The notes under the pieces are model-generated. The model searched no databases. It was not told where the DNA came from and saw nothing but the letters and a program-made list of their open reading frames with translations. A program made the translations under genes and the position numbers. A stretch of DNA of 64,000 nt from Bacteroides sedimenti (lineage in GTDB: Bacteria > Bacteroidota > Bacteroidia > Bacteroidales > Bacteroidaceae), in the NCBI RefSeq assembly GCF_040365225.1, contig NZ_AP028055.1:992001-1056000 (forward strand), written 5' to 3'. Position 1 is the stretch's first letter. Each line of letters begins with the position of its first letter. Positions 34,513-43,688 of this stretch are shown piece after piece.

Positions 34513-37362
34513 TTATTCAAATGAATCGTATCTGGTAGTCAATAGCTTGCGATCGCCAAGGGTATTGTCGATTCTGGCCACGTTTAACCAGAACTTGTTA
34601 TCTCGTACCGAAGGAATAGGATAGGCGGCCTTTTCGCGTGAATAGGCATGTTGCCAATTATCACCAACCACTTCGTATTCAGGGTGTGGTGAGTTGACAA
34701 GTACATTATCGTCTTTGTAGGCCGTACCTTCTTTCACTTCCTGAATTTCCTGATAGATAGTGTGCATCACATCGATAAAGTTATCGAGTTCAGCCAGGCT
34801 TTCACTTTCGGTTGGTTCAACCATTAATGTACCATGAACTGGGAATGAAAGAGTAGGAGCATGGTAACCGAAGTCCATCAGTCGTTTGGCAATATCATTT
34901 TCCGAAATTCCTGTTTGCTGGAAAATATCACGGCATTCCAAAATCATTTCATGCCCTACAAAACCATTCGCCCCACTATATACTATTCCATAAGTGTCTT
35001 TTAGACGTGCTGCCATGTAGTTTGCATTCAGAATGGCAACAGCGGTTGCTTTGGTCAGTCCTTCTGCACCCATCATGCGGATATAACCGTAGGTAATTGG
35101 CAGTATACCGGCGCTTCCATACGGAGCAGAAGAGACTGTGTTCTTCGTGCCGCCTTTGAACGGATGTTCGGGCAGGAATGGAACAAGATGTTTAGCCACA
35201 CAAATTGGGCCGGCACCTGGTCCACCGCCGCCGTGAGGAATGGCAAATGTTTTATGAAGATTCAGGTGACAAACATCAGCTCCAATAGTTCCGGGATTGG
35301 TGAATCCAACCTGTGCGTTCATGTTGGCGCCATCCATATAGACCTGACCACCACATGAATGAATGATATCGCAAATTTCTTTTATCTCTGTTTCGAAAAT
35401 ACCGTGAGTGGAAGGATAGGTAATCATCAGCGCTGCCAGTTCATCGCGGTTGGCTTCCGCTTTTGCCCGCAAATCTTCCATATCTACATTACCAAATTCG
35501 TCGCAGTCGCAGATAACCGGAGTAAATCCTGCCTGCACGGCCGATGCAGGGTTTGTGCCGTGTGCCGATGCCGGAATCAGAATTTTGTTGCGATGTCCCT
35601 TGCCTTTTACTTCCAGATAAGTACGAATGACACGAAGTCCGGTATATTCACCGGCAGCACCTGAGTTTGGTTGGAAGCTTACACCTGCAAAGCCGGTAAT
35701 TGTTTTTAGGTATTCGCCCAGATTATAAATCAACCAAGCGAAACCTTCCACTTGATCTTCCGGTGCAAATGGATGGAGACCTGCAAACGACTGGTTTGAT
35801 AATGGGAAAAGTTCAGAAGCGGCATTCAGTTTCATGGTGCACGAGCCCAATGAGATCATGGAATGAGCAAGAGAAATATCTTTGCGATCGAGACGTTTGA
35901 TGTATCGCATCATTTCGGTCTCTGTATGATACTGATTGAAAACCGGATGAGTAAGGAAACTACTCTTGCGCTTAAAAATTTCTTTCAGAGAACCTGTTTC
36001 AGGGATTGAACTAATTTCCGGAAGTTCTTTCTCTGCTGCAATCGAAAAGATTGAAACCAACACATTGATATCACGGATATCGGTTGTTTCATCGATGCTG
36101 ATTCCTACATCACCATTTTCGAAATATCGGAAATTCACCTTTTTGCTTTCAGCTATTGTTCTTATCTGACTTGCTGATATTTGGTCGAAAAGTGAAAAAC
36201 GAAGTGTATCAAAAAATTGAGTATTATGTTGTTTGTACCCTAGCTTTTTAAGTACTTTGTTTACATAAGTGGCTGTCAGATGGATGCGGTTTGCTATATT
36301 CTTTAAACCTTCGGCACCGTGGTAAACAGCATAGAATCCGGACATAGTAGCGAGCAATGCTTGTGAAGTACATATGTTCGACGTAGCCTTTTCGCGTTTG
36401 ATGTGCTGTTCACGTGTTTGCAGTGCCATGCGATAGCATAATTTACCGTATTTGTCTTTGGACCAGCCAATAATACGACCAGGCATGCTTCTTTTATATT
36501 CGTCGCGGGTAGCGAAGTATGCAGCGGAAGGACCTCCATAGTACATAGGGATACCCAGTCGCTGAGTGGAACCGAATACGATATCTGCACCCCATTCTCC
36601 TGGAGGAACCAGCAAGGCAAGACTGAGGATATCGGCTGCAACTGCAACTTTGCATCCTGCTGCATGAGCTTTTTCAGTAAATCCACGATAATCTTCCACA
36701 TTTCCATCTGCATTGGGGTATTGAACTATGCAGCCAAACATATCGGGGGTAAATTCAACCTCTTTGTAATTTCCGGTTTGCACCATGATTCCTTGATGAA
36801 GTGCGCGCGTATTGATTACCGCCAAGGTCTGAGGAAATATCTTTTCATCAACGAAAAGGATATTGGCACCCGACTTTTGCTGGTCGCGAGTGCGAAGTCC
36901 AAACATCATAAAGGCTGCTTCTGCGGCTGCGGTAGCTTCATCTAACAAAGAACAGTTAGCTAGTGGCATGGCAGTCAGGTCGGTAACCACGGTTTGGAAG
37001 TTCATCAAAGCTTCCAGACGTCCCTGCGAAACTTCCGACTGATAGGGCGTATAAGAAGTGTACCATACCGGATTTTCGAGTACATTGCGCTGAATAACGG
37101 CAGGAGTAATGGTGTCGTACCAGCCCATGCCAATATATGAAGTGAAGAGCTTATTCTTGGCTCCCAGTGCATTAACATGTTCGGCAAAAGCACGTTCAGT
37201 CATTGGCGCCGGAAGATTCAGTGGTTTCTTCAGGCGGATATTAGAAGGAATGGTCTGGTTTATCAGCTCATTCAGACTTTTTACACCAATGGTTGACAGC
37301 ATCTTTTCCATATCTTTCTCTTCGATGCCGATATGTCTGTCTGATAATAAATCTGTTTTCAT
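34513..37362 (-). CDS. gcvP: Glycine dehydrogenase (decarboxylating), P protein
   Basis: A 949-residue single-chain P protein of the glycine cleavage system. It decarboxylates glycine with PLP and passes the aminomethyl group to the lipoyl H protein. N- and C-terminal halves are both present; the PLP lysine is Lys704 in NLHKTFAIPHGGGGPG. Other family landmarks are ANCSLLDEATAAAEA and NSGAAGEYTGLR. It is the last gene of a minus-strand run (DUF3298, rsmG, MBL, gcvP), 47 bp after the MBL gene. The upstream gap is too short for a glycine riboswitch. lipB at 43011 provides the lipoyl transfer the partner H protein needs. Confidence 0.97.
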   Translation of the reverse strand: MKTDLLSDRHIGIEEKDMEKMLSTIGVKSLNELINQTIPSNIRLKKPLNLPAPMTERAFAEHVNALGAKNKLFTSYIGMGWYDTITPAVIQRNVLENPVWYTSYTPYQSEVSQGRLEALMNFQTVVTDLTAMPLANCSLLDEATAAAEAAFMMFGLRTRDQQKSGANILFVDEKIFPQTLAVINTRALHQGIMVQTGNYKEVEFTPDMFGCIVQYPNADGNVEDYRGFTEKAHAAGCKVAVAADILSLALLVPPGEWGADIVFGSTQRLGIPMYYGGPSAAYFATRDEYKRSMPGRIIGWSKDKYGKLCYRMALQTREQHIKREKATSNICTSQALLATMSGFYAVYHGAEGLKNIANRIHLTATYVNKVLKKLGYKQHNTQFFDTLRFSLFDQISASQIRTIAESKKVNFRYFENGDVGISIDETTDIRDINVLVSIFSIAAEKELPEISSIPETGSLKEIFKRKSSFLTHPVFNQYHTETEMMRYIKRLDRKDISLAHSMISLGSCTMKLNAASELFPLSNQSFAGLHPFAPEDQVEGFAWLIYNLGEYLKTITGFAGVSFQPNSGAAGEYTGLRVIRTYLEVKGKGHRNKILIPASAHGTNPASAVQAGFTPVICDCDEFGNVDMEDLRAKAEANRDELAALMITYPSTHGIFETEIKEICDIIHSCGGQVYMDGANMNAQVGFTNPGTIGADVCHLNLHKTFAIPHGGGGPGAGPICVAKHLVPFLPEHPFKGGTKNTVSSAPYGSAGILPITYGYIRMMGAEGLTKATAVAILNANYMAARLKDTYGIVYSGANGFVGHEMILECRDIFQQTGISENDIAKRLMDFGYHAPTLSFPVHGTLMVEPTESESLAELDNFIDVMHTIYQEIQEVKEGTAYKDDNVLVNSPHPEYEVVGDNWQHAYSREKAAYPIPSVRDNKFWLNVARIDNTLGDRKLLTTRYDSFE

Positions 37363-37409
37363 AGTTGTTATTTATTAGCTTGAGGTGATTATTTAGTTAT
37401 TTCGTAGAC

Positions 37410-38048
37410 TTACCTAAAGAATGGATTTTCGGTTTTTTCTGTTCCTATTGTTGTTGGAGCGCCATGTCCCGGATAAACAACCGTTTCATTAGGCAGAACA
37501 AACAGACGGCTGCAGATGTTTTCCAGCAAATCGTCAAAGTTTCCTCTTGCCAGGTCGGCTCGTCCTATGCTTCCCTGAAACAGAACATCTCCCGAGAACA
37601 TGCAGTTCTCTTCTTTACAATAAAATACCAGGCTGCCGGGAGAGTGCCCTGGCACATGGATTGCTTCAAGTTTTGTGTTTCCGAAGGAGATTATGTCTCC
37701 ATCGCATATATATTTTCCAAGAGGAACAGGCTCTTCTTTCAGCTCAAAACCAAACATGCGCGATTGCTTTGGTGCCTGTTCCAGCCAGAACTCATCCGCT
37801 TTGTTGGCTTCAGCTTTAATACCAAATTCGTGCAGCATAAAAGGGTTGCCGAATATATGGTCAAGATGAAGATGGGTGTTAAGCAGGTGCTTGATGATTA
37901 ATCCGTTGTTATTAATGAAATTTTTAAGCGCCTGTTTCTCCTCTTCATAAAAGCATCCCGGATCAATGATTACTGCTTCGTTTGTTTCATCACTCAGAAT
38001 GTAACAATTCACCGGGAACATATTGAATTCAAATCTTTTGATTCTCAT
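37410..38048 (-). CDS. MBL-fold metallo-hydrolase (glyoxalase II-like)
   Basis: A 212-residue metallo-beta-lactamase-fold hydrolase. Metal ligands are visible in THLHLDHIFG (HxHxDH), VPGHSPGS, FSGDVLF and YPGHGAP. It groups with small glyoxalase II-like or hydroxyacylglutathione hydrolase-like proteins; the real thioester substrate is unknown. It begins 11 bp after rsmG and is in the same operon. Confidence 0.9.
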   Translation of the reverse strand: MRIKRFEFNMFPVNCYILSDETNEAVIIDPGCFYEEEKQALKNFINNNGLIIKHLLNTHLHLDHIFGNPFMLHEFGIKAEANKADEFWLEQAPKQSRMFGFELKEEPVPLGKYICDGDIISFGNTKLEAIHVPGHSPGSLVFYCKEENCMFSGDVLFQGSIGRADLARGNFDDLLENICSRLFVLPNETVVYPGHGAPTTIGTEKTENPFFR

Positions 38049-38059
38049 AAATCATTTTC

Positions 38060-38683
38060 TTATACTAGTGGAACATAAACAACTTTTTTTGTTTCAAAGA
38101 ATTCTTCCTTGAAGTAATCGCTTATGTTGTAAATAACCGTTTTATTTTTAAATGGTAAAGTTTCGTGTTGAAGTTCACCTCCTTTAAGACAGATGAGCCC
38201 GTTGGGTAATGCGTTTATTTGTTTTTTTGAGATATTCTTTTTAATAATATCAATTAAGTCGGCAAGTGGCATCACAGCACGACTTACCACAAAATCGAAT
38301 TGTTGTTTTTCTTCCTGAGCGCGGGCATGACGAAAAGTAACATTCTTCAGGCCGATGGCATTTGCCACTTCTGTTGCTACTTTTACCTTTTTGCCGATGC
38401 TGTCTACCATGTGAAATTTTGTTTCAGGAAAGAGAATGGCGAGTGGAATTCCTGGAAAGCCTCCTCCTGTGCCCAGGTCCATCACAGTTGTACCCGGCTT
38501 GAAATTTATAATTTTTGCTATACCGAGCGAATGCAGTACATGATGTTCGTACAGATTAACGATATCTTTTCTGGAAATCACATTAATTTTAGCATTCCAA
38601 TCGACATATAAATCATAAAGAGCAGCAAATTGCCTGCACTGCTCTTCGGTTAAGTTGGGGAAATATTTTTGAATTATATCCAT
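38060..38683 (-). CDS. rsmG: 16S rRNA (guanine527-N7)-methyltransferase RsmG
   Basis: A 207-residue Rossmann-fold methyltransferase. It has the SAM motif VMDLGTGGGFPGIPLAI, then KFHMVDSIGKKVKVA and FDFVVSRAVMPL, all typical of RsmG/GidB. It modifies G527 of 16S rRNA using SAM in the cytoplasm. Part of the minus-strand operon between the DUF3298 lipoprotein and the MBL hydrolase. Confidence 0.95.
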   Translation of the reverse strand: MDIIQKYFPNLTEEQCRQFAALYDLYVDWNAKINVISRKDIVNLYEHHVLHSLGIAKIINFKPGTTVMDLGTGGGFPGIPLAILFPETKFHMVDSIGKKVKVATEVANAIGLKNVTFRHARAQEEKQQFDFVVSRAVMPLADLIDIIKKNISKKQINALPNGLICLKGGELQHETLPFKNKTVIYNISDYFKEEFFETKKVVYVPLV

Positions 38684-38718
38684 TGTTATTAGTTCGTAAT
38701 TTTTAGTCTTATCTGATT

Positions 38719-39594
38719 TTAATAGAGTTTACTCACAGGATTTTCCTCATTCATCAGCGGTTTTACAGCCGAATAGGGCAATTTAATGGTTGTAGTACCC
38801 ATTGAGTATGGGGCAATCTCGTATACATTATAAAAGAAGCAGATTCCTTTATCAGTAAAATAGAAGTTTTCAGTGGGGTATAGAGGTTCTGTAATGAAGT
38901 AACCTATATCTTCCAGTTCTGCTTCACTAGTCACTTTATTGTCTTTTTCCAATTGAGCCAGTAAAAGTCGGGTTAGTGCCTCTTTGTTCACCTCACTAAA
39001 AAGGTCTTTCAGCTGGATTCTTTTTCCGGTTTCCATATTGAAGTTTTGAAACAGGGTGGCTTTATATCCATGTGCCCCACCGGTATATTCATTGGTGTTA
39101 ATCTCGAAAACAAGCACTCCTTCATCGCAGAACATCACGTCTGTCCGGATACTTTTTGTGTAGTTATACCATGCATAGGTGAATTCGTCGTCAGGTTTTT
39201 TCTTCTGATCAGCAAGATAAAACTGCTCCACATCTTGTTTGTAACCTTTAACGTAATCCTCTTTATACATTGCAACTGCCTTTTGAGGGTCCATGCCTTT
39301 GTATTTGCTTCCAAAACAGATATTCATCAGTGAGTTGTTGATGCTGTCTTTTACAACCTTATCGGTCGCATCTTTGATGTATGTAAAATGTATATCCAGT
39401 TCACAGCAAGGTTTTGCAGTGTCATTGAAAAGGTGAGAAGTTGTTTTTATTGCAATGCTGTCGGCATTCAGCTCTTTTCCATCATATTTAAGTCGGGCAA
39501 TACCGCCTTTGTTCTTTTCATTGCAGGAGATAAAAAATATTCCTGTCAGGAAAATCAAAGATATGAGCCCCAATGAGTTCTTTTTCATCTTCAT
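38719..39594 (-). CDS. DUF3298/RsiV-like lipoprotein
   Basis: A 291-residue lipoprotein (signal peptide MKMKKNSLGLISLIFLTGIFFISC). The N-terminal half resembles DUF4163 (IDIHFTYIKDATDKVVKDS-like) and the C-terminal half DUF3298 (GVLVFEINTNEYTGGAHGY, FNMETGKRIQLKDLF, YSMGTTTIKLPYSAVKPLM), the pair seen in RsiV. RsiV binds lysozyme in Bacillus; whether this one binds a ligand is unknown. Outer or inner membrane lipid anchor with periplasmic domain. It heads the rsmG-MBL-gcvP run. Confidence 0.8.
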   Translation of the reverse strand: MKMKKNSLGLISLIFLTGIFFISCNEKNKGGIARLKYDGKELNADSIAIKTTSHLFNDTAKPCCELDIHFTYIKDATDKVVKDSINNSLMNICFGSKYKGMDPQKAVAMYKEDYVKGYKQDVEQFYLADQKKKPDDEFTYAWYNYTKSIRTDVMFCDEGVLVFEINTNEYTGGAHGYKATLFQNFNMETGKRIQLKDLFSEVNKEALTRLLLAQLEKDNKVTSEAELEDIGYFITEPLYPTENFYFTDKGICFFYNVYEIAPYSMGTTTIKLPYSAVKPLMNEENPVSKLY

Positions 39595-39636
39595 AATTCG
39601 TTAAAAAGATTTGTTTTATTATCCTTTTGTCATCGA

Positions 39637-39644
39637 CAAATATA
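39637..39644 (-). promoter_or_regulatory. -7 box (TATATTTG) for the DUF3298-rsmG-MBL-gcvP run
   Basis: TATATTTG on the minus strand, about 43 nt upstream of ATG 39594. Divergent from the promoter of the cysteine-rich gene. Confidence 0.55.
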
Positions 39645-39686
39645 AAACTTATTAACGAATCGAACTAACATAATGAGAATTTTTAA

Positions 39687-39719
39687 TTGCGAAAAATCGC
39701 ATAATTCTTTATATCTTTG
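39687..39719 (+). promoter_or_regulatory. Promoter of the cysteine-rich gene (TTG-N22-TATCTTTG)
   Basis: TTG at 39687-39689 and TATCTTTG at 39712-39719. The -7 box ends only 5 nt before ATG 39725, so the mRNA may have almost no leader. Confidence 0.6.
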
Positions 39720-39724
39720 CATTA

Positions 39725-40171
39725 ATGAAAAAAGGAGCGAAGTTAATATTAGCTTGTATTCTCTCATTCACAATTGCTTATGTGGGAGGATTGCCTCAAT
39801 TAATTAATTGCTACTGTGCATGTTGTTGTAAGAATAGCCATAAAACAGAAGCAAATAATAGCTGTTGCGGGGTAAAATACTATGCAGAATTCAGACCGGT
39901 TTGCAAGCAGCATCCTTTTAACTCTGAATGTAATTGCTCACAAAAACACAAGCAAGGGTGTAAAGACCCTCTTCTCAAAATTGATTTGCAGAAAGAGACT
40001 CACGATGACAAGTCCTTGCTGTCTACGTTATTCTTCTATCCGGCCGAAAATTATCTATCGGATAAATTATTCTATGACAACAGCCAGGGAGTTGTTTCCT
40101 GTGTTGTACCACCACCTTATTTCCCTTCATCACGTTTCTATCTTAGCCTGTATTCTACTTTACTTATTTAG
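39725..40171 (+). CDS. Cysteine-rich exported protein, possible metal binder
   Basis: A 148-residue protein with a signal peptide or N-terminal helix (AKLILACILSFTIAYVGG) and 13 cysteines, clustered at residues 29-35 (CYCACCC), 47-48 (CC), 60, 69-71 and 79, with several His. It ends with a CVVPPPYFP segment. The general layout (CYC, CC, late PPP) recalls the HYC_CC_PP family of Bacteroidetes, but this is a weak resemblance from memory. It stands upstream of a CopA-type ATPase, so copper or other soft-metal binding is a reasonable guess. Confidence 0.6.
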   Translation: MKKGAKLILACILSFTIAYVGGLPQLINCYCACCCKNSHKTEANNSCCGVKYYAEFRPVCKQHPFNSECNCSQKHKQGCKDPLLKIDLQKETHDDKSLLSTLFFYPAENYLSDKLFYDNSQGVVSCVVPPPYFPSSRFYLSLYSTLLI

Positions 40172-40227
40172 TTAATAATTTCGTCGGTATGATTAAGGAG
40201 TTTGTTGGTGTTATGTTGGCAAAATGC

Positions 40228-40282
40228 TCTACAGGTTACCCTTATTAGCTCTACAGCTTACATATATAAGGTGTACACCTTA
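40228..40282 (-). repeat. Array of three 11-bp motifs with 22-bp period
   Basis: On the plus strand TCTACAGGTTA (40228), TCTACAGCTTA (40250) and TGTACACCTTA (40272) start exactly 22 bp apart. Their reverse complements match the motif (T/A)AAGGTGTAGA repeated upstream of the response regulator at 58759-58835. The third copy lies in an 18-bp palindrome, 40266-40283. Probably protein-binding sites on one face of the helix; the binding protein is unknown. Confidence 0.65.
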
Positions 40283-40470
40283 TTTTAATAACGAGTAGGT
40301 CATTCTTCCGATTCATGCCGAATAAATCCTTTAACTATAGGCATGAATTACCTTAGCTAGCGCCATATTTCTGCTAACTGAAACTTTGTGTCAGATATAC
40401 AGGGGCATTTCGTATAGGATACTTCCCTATAAATTAAAAACAACCTGAAATAAAAATGTTTTTTATTCTA

Positions 40471-40499
40471 TTGGGTTGAACAATTAAACCATATTTTTG
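40471..40499 (+). promoter_or_regulatory. Promoter of copA (TTG-N18-TATTTTTG)
   Basis: TTG 40471-40473 and TATTTTTG 40492-40499, with ATG 29 nt downstream. Confidence 0.6.
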
Positions 40500-40527
40500 T
40501 TAATGCAAACGTGCAAACTGATTAGTT

Positions 40528-42741
40528 ATGAAAAAAATAATAAATAAAACCTATCCGGTACTAAATATGCATTGTGCCGGATGTGCAACGAATGTAGAGA
40601 AAACTGTAAGAACCCTTCCGGGGGTGGAAAAGGGAGATGTGAATCTGGCTTCAAATTCGCTTTCAATAGAATTTGATTCTCTGATTCTCTCTCCCGAAAA
40701 ACTTCAGCTTGAAGTACGCAATGCCGGGTATGACCTGATTATTGAGGAAGAAAACGCAGTAGAACTACAAGAGGAAGAACAGAGAAGACGATTCCTGAAA
40801 TTAAAAAGCAAAACAATTTGGGCCTGGGTGTTGGCGGTGCCCATGATTCTGCTCTCCATGGTTTTCATGAATATGCCTTATGTACACGAGGTAATGTTGG
40901 TGCTTGCATTGCCTTCAATCTTCATATTTGGAAATTCATTCTATATTAATGCCTGGAAGCAATTAAAGCTAGGCAGAAGTAACATGGATACACTGGTGGC
41001 ATTGAGTACATCAATTGCGTTTCTATTCAGTCTGTTTAATACATTCTTTCCAGAATTCTGGACTTCTCGCGGCTTGCAGCCACATGTTTACTATGAGGCG
41101 GCTACGGTAATTATTGCATTCGTGCTTTTAGGCAAGTTGCTTGAGGAAAGAGCTAAAGGCGATACTTCGGCTGCGATTAGAAAACTGATGGGATTGCAAC
41201 CTAAAACGGCTTCTTTGATTAGGAACGGGGAAGAAGAGACGGTTCTGATTTCTCAATTGCAGGTTGGCGATTTGATAAGGGTGCATCCGGGCGAGCAGAT
41301 TCCTGTTGACGGTGCACTCGCAGAGGGGCATTCTTTCGTTGACGAAAGCATGATTAGCGGAGAATCAATTGCCGTTGAGAAGAATGCCGGCGACCAGGTG
41401 TTGGCAGGTACTATCAACCAAAAAGGCTCATTTGTGCTAAAGGCTTCCAAAGTTGGGAAGGAAACTGTTCTGGCAAATATCATCCGTATGGTACAAGAAG
41501 CACAAGGAAGCAAGGCCCCGGTGCAGAGAATTGTCGATAAGGTCACTGGTATTTTTGTTCCGGTGGTGTTACTGATATCCATTCTTACATTTATCGTCTG
41601 GATAATATTGGGAGGAACCGATTCTTTCTCTCATGCATTGCTATCGGCCGTATCAGTGCTTGTTATTGCTTGTCCGTGTGCATTGGGACTTGCCACGCCA
41701 ACTGCACTGATGGTAGGGATAGGTAAGGGAGCCGGCATCCACATACTTATTAAAGATGCACTGGCATTAGAACAAATGCGGAAAGTGAATACTGTAGTGC
41801 TCGATAAAACCGGCACACTTACTGAAGGAAAACCGGCAGTCTCTAAATGGCTATGGAAACAAGATAAGGAGATTACGGGCAGGGATATTCTTCTTGCAGC
41901 TGAAATGAAGTCTGAACATCCGTTGGCAACTGCAATTGTAGAAGAACTTCAATCGCAGGGAATTACTCCGGCAGATGTAACCTCTTTTCAAAGTCTCACG
42001 GGTAAGGGTGTGCAGGCTCAGTATGAAGGAGAAACCTACTGGGTTGGTAACCTTAAATTGCTGAATGAATTTCGGGCATCGGTGGACGATTCTTTGCAGG
42101 AAATGATAACAAAGTACTTGATGGAAGGCAAGAGTGTTGTCTATTTCGGACAGGGAGATACTCTTTTGGCAGCCATTGCAATTAGTGATAAAGTGAAATC
42201 TACCTCGGCTGAAGCAGTGATGGAACTTCGTAAAATGGGAATCAGGGTTTGTATGCTTACCGGTGATGGAAAAATAACAGCGGCTGCTGTGGCCGATGAG
42301 CTGGGAATAGGCAATTACAAAGCCGAAGTTTTGCCTGCCGATAAAGAAAACTTTGTGAAAGAGCTGCAGAACGATGGTAGGATAGTGGCTATGGTAGGGG
42401 ATGGAATAAACGATTCGCAAGCACTTGCCCGTGCCGATGTAAGCATAGCGATGGGCAAAGGAACAGATATTGCTATGGATGTGGCGATGGTTACGCTGAT
42501 TACATCAGATTTGATGTTGCTGCCAAAGGCATTTAAGCTTTCAAGGCAGACAGTGAAGCTGATTCATCAGAATCTATTCTGGGCGTTTATCTATAACCTG
42601 ATAGGTATTCCTATTGCAGCCGGTCTGCTTTATCCGTTCAGTGGACTTCTTCTCAATCCAATGATTGCAAGTGCAGCCATGGCTTTCAGCTCGGTTTCGG
42701 TTGTTCTGAATAGCCTGAGCTTAAACTGGAAGAGGTTATAA
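40528..42741 (+). CDS. copA: Copper-translocating P1B-type ATPase
   Basis: A 737-residue heavy-metal P-type ATPase. It has one N-terminal HMA domain with Cys16 and Cys19 (MHCAGC), then the eight-helix P1B core. Key motifs are the membrane metal site Cys382-Pro-Cys384 (IACPCALGLATPT), the phosphorylated Asp426 (DKTGTLTEGKP), the SEHPLA motif and MVGDGINDSQAL. CPC plus this HMA indicates Cu(I) export to the periplasm. The preceding cysteine-rich exported protein could be a partner. No CopY, CueR or CsoR gene is nearby. Confidence 0.93.
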   Translation: MKKIINKTYPVLNMHCAGCATNVEKTVRTLPGVEKGDVNLASNSLSIEFDSLILSPEKLQLEVRNAGYDLIIEEENAVELQEEEQRRRFLKLKSKTIWAWVLAVPMILLSMVFMNMPYVHEVMLVLALPSIFIFGNSFYINAWKQLKLGRSNMDTLVALSTSIAFLFSLFNTFFPEFWTSRGLQPHVYYEAATVIIAFVLLGKLLEERAKGDTSAAIRKLMGLQPKTASLIRNGEEETVLISQLQVGDLIRVHPGEQIPVDGALAEGHSFVDESMISGESIAVEKNAGDQVLAGTINQKGSFVLKASKVGKETVLANIIRMVQEAQGSKAPVQRIVDKVTGIFVPVVLLISILTFIVWIILGGTDSFSHALLSAVSVLVIACPCALGLATPTALMVGIGKGAGIHILIKDALALEQMRKVNTVVLDKTGTLTEGKPAVSKWLWKQDKEITGRDILLAAEMKSEHPLATAIVEELQSQGITPADVTSFQSLTGKGVQAQYEGETYWVGNLKLLNEFRASVDDSLQEMITKYLMEGKSVVYFGQGDTLLAAIAISDKVKSTSAEAVMELRKMGIRVCMLTGDGKITAAAVADELGIGNYKAEVLPADKENFVKELQNDGRIVAMVGDGINDSQALARADVSIAMGKGTDIAMDVAMVTLITSDLMLLPKAFKLSRQTVKLIHQNLFWAFIYNLIGIPIAAGLLYPFSGLLLNPMIASAAMAFSSVSVVLNSLSLNWKRL

Positions 42742-42752
42742 TATAAAGTGTC

Positions 42753-42805
42753 TGACGCTTACTGAAATTCGGTGCTGAAAAAGAGTGCGGAATCAGTAAG
42801 CGTCA
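42753..42805. terminator. Hairpin with 13-bp arms after copA
   Basis: Perfect arms 42753-42765 and 42793-42805 with a 27-nt loop. There is no strong T run after it, so it is a weak terminator candidate or an mRNA-stabilising stem. Confidence 0.45.
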
Positions 42806-42878
42806 TCACATTTATTATGACCGCTAATTTATTGAACGAATTAAACGGTGTAGGTTCTCATTTTATATTTAAAGTGAT

Positions 42879-42886
42879 TATATTTG
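42879..42886 (+). promoter_or_regulatory. -7 box (TATATTTG) upstream of lipB
   Basis: TATATTTG, about 125 nt upstream of ATG 43011; no clear -33 box. Confidence 0.4.
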
Positions 42887-43010
42887 CTTGCGACTTTAAA
42901 TGACATCAATATCATTTAAGTCATACTTAAGCAATCTATTTATTTCAGCGAGATTCCAGAGCTTTTAAATAAGTCTGATTAAGGCTGAAGAGAACTTAAA
43001 TTATAACACG

Positions 43011-43688
43011 ATGAAACTTGAATACACAGACTGGCAACTGATTACTTATGCCGAAGCATGGCAACAACAGACCGCGCTTTTCGACGAACTTATCCGCGCC
43101 AAGATGGCGGGAGAGCCTTATACCAATAACATTATCACCTGCGAACATCCGCACGTTTACACTTTGGGACGAAGCGGAAAAGACCAAAATATGCTGATTA
43201 GTGAAGAACAACTCCAGAAAATGGGCGCATCTCTGTATCACATTGACCGGGGTGGCGATATTACTTATCATGGACCGGGGCAGATTGTTTGTTATCCTAT
43301 CCTGAATTTGGAAGATTATCGTCTGGGGCTGAAAGAGTATATCCATCTGCTGGAAGAGGCTGTAATCAACGTGTGCAGTCATTACGGAATAAAGGCCGAC
43401 CGTTTAGCCGGAGCCACCGGAGTATGGCTGGATGGTGGAACACCCAAAGCCCGAAAGATATGTGCAATTGGAGTACGGAGCAGTCATTTTGTAACCATGC
43501 ACGGACTGGCATTCAACATCAATACCGACCTGAAGTATTTTCATTTCATCAATCCATGCGGATTTATCGACAAAGGTGTAACTTCTCTAGAGAAAGAACT
43601 GAACCAGAAGATAGATTTGGAACAACCGAAATCGATGTTACGTTCTGAGATTGAACGACTTCTTTCCAGACAATTATCTGAAAACTGA
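43011..43688 (+). CDS. lipB: Octanoyl-[ACP]:protein octanoyltransferase LipB
   Basis: A 225-residue LipB, which moves octanoate from acyl carrier protein to lipoyl domains, the first step of lipoate assembly. Motifs: RGGDITYHGPGQIVCYPIL, the lysine motif RKICAIGVRSSHFVTMHG, and the catalytic Cys in FINPCGFIDKGVTSL. Lipoyl domains include the H protein of the glycine cleavage system, whose P protein is encoded at 34513. Confidence 0.95.
   Translation: MKLEYTDWQLITYAEAWQQQTALFDELIRAKMAGEPYTNNIITCEHPHVYTLGRSGKDQNMLISEEQLQKMGASLYHIDRGGDITYHGPGQIVCYPILNLEDYRLGLKEYIHLLEEAVINVCSHYGIKADRLAGATGVWLDGGTPKARKICAIGVRSSHFVTMHGLAFNINTDLKYFHFINPCGFIDKGVTSLEKELNQKIDLEQPKSMLRSEIERLLSRQLSEN

Larger units (their letters stand above)
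40172..40527. other. Intergenic region upstream of copA with repeat array
   Basis: A 356-bp gap holding the 22-bp-period array (40228-40282), an 18-bp perfect palindrome (40266-40283) and the copA promoter (40471-40499). No terminator was identified for the cysteine-rich gene. Confidence 0.7.

Noticed and set aside
37363..37409. Glycine riboswitch before gcvP
   Set aside because: The gap to the upstream gene is 47 bp, too short for the aptamer, and no matching structure is visible.
40266..40283. CopY-type operator at the palindrome upstream of copA
   Set aside because: The CopY box is TACAnnTGTA; this palindrome has the halves in the opposite order (TGTACA centre) and is better explained as the end copy of the 22-bp array.
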